Part shown: piece by piece, positions 62,134 to 64,000 of the stretch | Numbering within the stretch: position 1 is the first letter of the stretch | How the letters are laid out: each line of letters starts with the position of its first letter | Made by a program: the position numbers and the translations under genes | From: Clostridium algoriphilum | GTDB lineage: Bacteria > Bacillota > Clostridia > Clostridiales > Clostridiaceae | Direction: 5' to 3' | Length of the DNA stretch: 64,000 nt | NCBI RefSeq assembly: GCF_020443705.1 | Contig: NZ_JAIZZK010000003.1 | Span: 62,001-126,000 of the forward strand | Notes under the pieces: model-generated | The model's database searches: none | Told to the model about the DNA's origin: nothing | The model's input: the letters and a program-made list of their open reading frames with translations, nothing else

Positions 62134-62391
62134 ATTTTTTTATCCTCCAATCAAGAATAGTAACGTATATATTATATCATAATTATCGAGTTCATTACTT
62201 TAAGTACAATTTGCTTATATCCCCCCGTTAATTATTGCAAAATTTCACGTACATTAGACCCTTATCATTAATATTTTATATTCAATTTAAACTAATGATT
62301 GTATACTTAAATAAATATATACACTGCGACGCAGTTTAAGAATAAGATATAGAAAGTGAGTGAACATCAATTTAAATAAGGGGGGGTAGAT

Positions 62392-63449
62392 GTGCTATCA
62401 CCATATATGATATCCTCGTTTTTTATTAGCCTATTTTGTGTTTTAACTGCGCATAGATTACTTACAAGAAATAAAACAATAAAATTCTGTATTGTTACCT
62501 ATATATTAAATACATTATTTATTTTTTTAGGAAGCATTTATATTATAAAGCATATACAAAATCCAGCGATGGTAAGATACTTAGTATACTGTTTTGCCTT
62601 TTTATACATAGTATATTTATGCTTAGTATTTGAAGAGTCAATATCAAAAAAAGTATTTACTATGTTTAGCATTTGGCTGTTTACTACAATTGCGCTTCTT
62701 ACTGCAATTCAATCTGCACAGTTAATTTCAGGTACTAGTAATGTTAAATATTTTCAAAACCTTATCTATATTTTTAGAAATTGTATTCAAATTTTATTAT
62801 TAATAATAGTTTGTTTTTGGATAAGTAAACCTTACAAATCAATTCTTAGCTTAGTATCTGACAAAACAATCAGGTATATGTCTTTGTACCCAGTTATTGC
62901 ATTTTTATTACTAATTACTAACTTTACAACCTCCCCTGAACGTTTAGCAAATTTTAATTCTATATATGATATGTTATTGTTTTTAGTCTTTATAATTTTG
63001 GGATATGTATTTGTATTCGCAGGTATATCATCAGCATCTAAAATAATATCTCTTCAATATGATATGGAAAAGTTAGAGCTTATTTCAAAGACAGATCCCT
63101 TAACTGGATTATTAAACAGAAGAAATATTATAGAAAAGATTGAAAATGAAATTGTAAAATATAAAATAAATAAAATTAAATTTGCACTGATTATTGCAGA
63201 CATCGATTTTTTTAAGAAAGTAAATGATACTTTTGGACATGACTGTGGGGATCGTGTACTAAAATCAATATCCAAAAACCTACAAGATGCAGTACGAGAG
63301 CAAATGATGGATCTCAGGTGTCAATTACTATGACCTTTGGAGTAACTGTTAATGAATATTATGAAATGATAAGCGATACTATAAAAAAAGCAGATAAGGC
63401 CCTGTATAAAGGAAAAAGTCGAGGAAGAAATTGCGTTATTATAGGATAA
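62392..63449 (+). pseudogene. Broken membrane GGDEF-domain gene
   Basis: A GTG start with GGGGGG upstream opens 313 codons. These encode about seven membrane helices (1-205) and the first half of a GGDEF domain (TDPLTGLLNRRNI near 231, ADIDFFKKVNDTFGHDCGD near 270). The frame then stops. The C-terminal end of the domain (DGSQVSITMTFGV then ADKALYKGKSRGRN) continues in another frame to 63449. The segment holding GG(D/E)EF is missing. An internal deletion with frameshift has therefore removed the active site, so the gene cannot make a working diguanylate cyclase. Confidence 0.85.
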
Positions 63450-63461
63450 TATTTTAATGTT

Positions 63462-63491
63462 AAAGCTGTGAAATAATTATTTCACAGCTTT
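63462..63491. terminator. Bidirectional terminator between convergent genes
   Basis: AAAGCTGTGAAAT / ATTTCACAGCTTT 13-bp perfect stem with a 4-base loop, T run after it. Its stem is nearly the same as that of the terminator at 37592. Confidence 0.9.
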
Positions 63492-63510
63492 TCTGTTTAT
63501 TTAATGCTTT

Positions 63511-64000
63511 CTATTTATTAAGATATTCATTAGCAAGATCTGGAGAAGAGAACATTTTATCTAAATCCATAAAGCTATTATATCCTTGCGCTTTTATGGT
63601 TACATTGCTACCTACTTCTGATATAATCGATGGAAAGGTTGTAGCGCCCAATATGTTTGCCATATCAAAGCATTTAAATGTCTCTTGTCTAATTTCTTCA
63701 GAATTAAATTCTTTCTCAAACTCCTCGCTAGGTATATTAAACCCTTTAGCTATTTCGGTATACACCTTTATACTATTCATATCTTTTCCATCAATGAAAA
63801 AGGCATCTTGAATTTCCTTTAGAAAATTAAAAGCTACTTCTTTTTTTAATTTTTGAACTGTAACCACTGCCTTTGCTCCTGGAAAACTATCTAGAACTAT
63901 AGAATCACCTTCTAATACATTTTTATTATAGCCTTCTCCAAAACACTTACCAGTTAATTTTTCTATTTCTACATTTTGACCTTTCATAAAATTTCGCATA
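63511..64000 (-). CDS. DsbA-family oxidoreductase, C-terminal part (5'-partial)
   Basis: At least 162 residues, continuing past the right edge. The visible part is the helical insert and C-terminal thioredoxin half of a DsbA-like/FrnE protein: LKEIQDAFFIDGKDMNSIKV near 80, EFEKEFNSEEIRQETF, and the cis-proline loop GATTFPSII near 138. The N-terminal half with the CxxC site should lie beyond 64000 and is not seen. Family members act as disulfide or glutathione-type oxidoreductases. Neighbour is the broken GGDEF gene, convergent. Confidence 0.8.
   Translation of the reverse strand, partial: MRNFMKGQNVEIEKLTGKCFGEGYNKNVLEGDSIVLDSFPGAKAVVTVQKLKKEVAFNFLKEIQDAFFIDGKDMNSIKVYTEIAKGFNIPSEEFEKEFNSEEIRQETFKCFDMANILGATTFPSIISEVGSNVTIKAQGYNSFMDLDKMFSSPDLANEYLNK

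Overview
The window is AT-rich, low-GC Firmicute DNA. It has purine-rich AGGAGG-type ribosome binding sites, frequent TTG and GTG starts, Spo0E- and spore-coat-like genes, MinD-ferredoxin ATPases and U-tailed hairpin terminators. Together these point to an anaerobic spore-former of the genus Clostridium (sensu stricto); the species cannot be fixed from the sequence alone. No rRNA, tRNA, CRISPR array, transposase or phage gene was seen.

Layout. 1-4.35 kb: small genes (DUF3189, a Cys-rich zinc-ribbon protein, nanE, a Cys/His/Asn-rich small protein, a Gly-Pro-His repeat protein of spore-surface type), then a decayed stretch where a DUF3231 remnant abuts a molybdopterin nitrate-reductase remnant. 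4.35-11.7 kb (minus strand): DUF692 protein, hemB, an aspartate-type aminotransferase, a U32 peptidase-family tRNA-hydroxylation protein, a ferredoxin-type nitrite/sulfite reductase and a class III aminotransferase, with a divergent MocR-type regulator. 13.2-15.5 kb: an ABC-2 exporter behind a broken cupin gene whose promoter is a copy of the one next to the MocR gene. 15.5-18.2 kb: a dapA-type fragment, a CPBP protease and an intact DUF3231 protein. 18.3-24.5 kb: a metal (probably zinc) regulon comprising a TIGR03943 protein, a GTPase-permease fusion, a CobW GTPase and znuBC/znuA, with matching Zur-like boxes at two promoters. 24.7-29.7 kb: MBL-fold protein, DUF1847, Mrp, a C_GCAxxG_C_C protein, two MinD-ferredoxin ATPases and a NifX-like protein; the last genes diverge from a hisC-like gene and a truncated modD across a shared two-site operator. 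31.7-37.4 kb: diguanylate cyclase, Thr/Gly-repeat membrane protein, 5'-nucleotidase, HIT protein and a 155-bp duplicated intergenic element. 38-45 kb: a signalling island (CheR, large hybrid kinase, orphan sugar-binding lipoprotein, response-regulator kinase). 45.3-51 kb: nadD-pncB, Spo0E-like, FIST-GGDEF-HD-GYP. 51.2-59.6 kb: a complete L-ascorbate (ula) PTS and catabolic locus split into two divergent arms around a SorC-type regulator. 59.7-64 kb: TerC, a PASTA Ser/Thr kinase, a broken GGDEF gene and the C-terminal part of a DsbA-family protein.

Two themes link the window. First, metal and redox metabolism: Zn uptake, Fe-S carrier ATPases, siroheme enzyme, hemB, DUF692, TerC. Second, gene decay: at least six loci (nitrate reductase, DUF3231 copy, modD, flavin reductase, cupin, GGDEF, dapA) survive only as fragments with recognisable ends. 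The nitrate-reductase and modD remnants, beside an intact nitrite/sulfite reductase, suggest loss of molybdenum-dependent nitrate assimilation.
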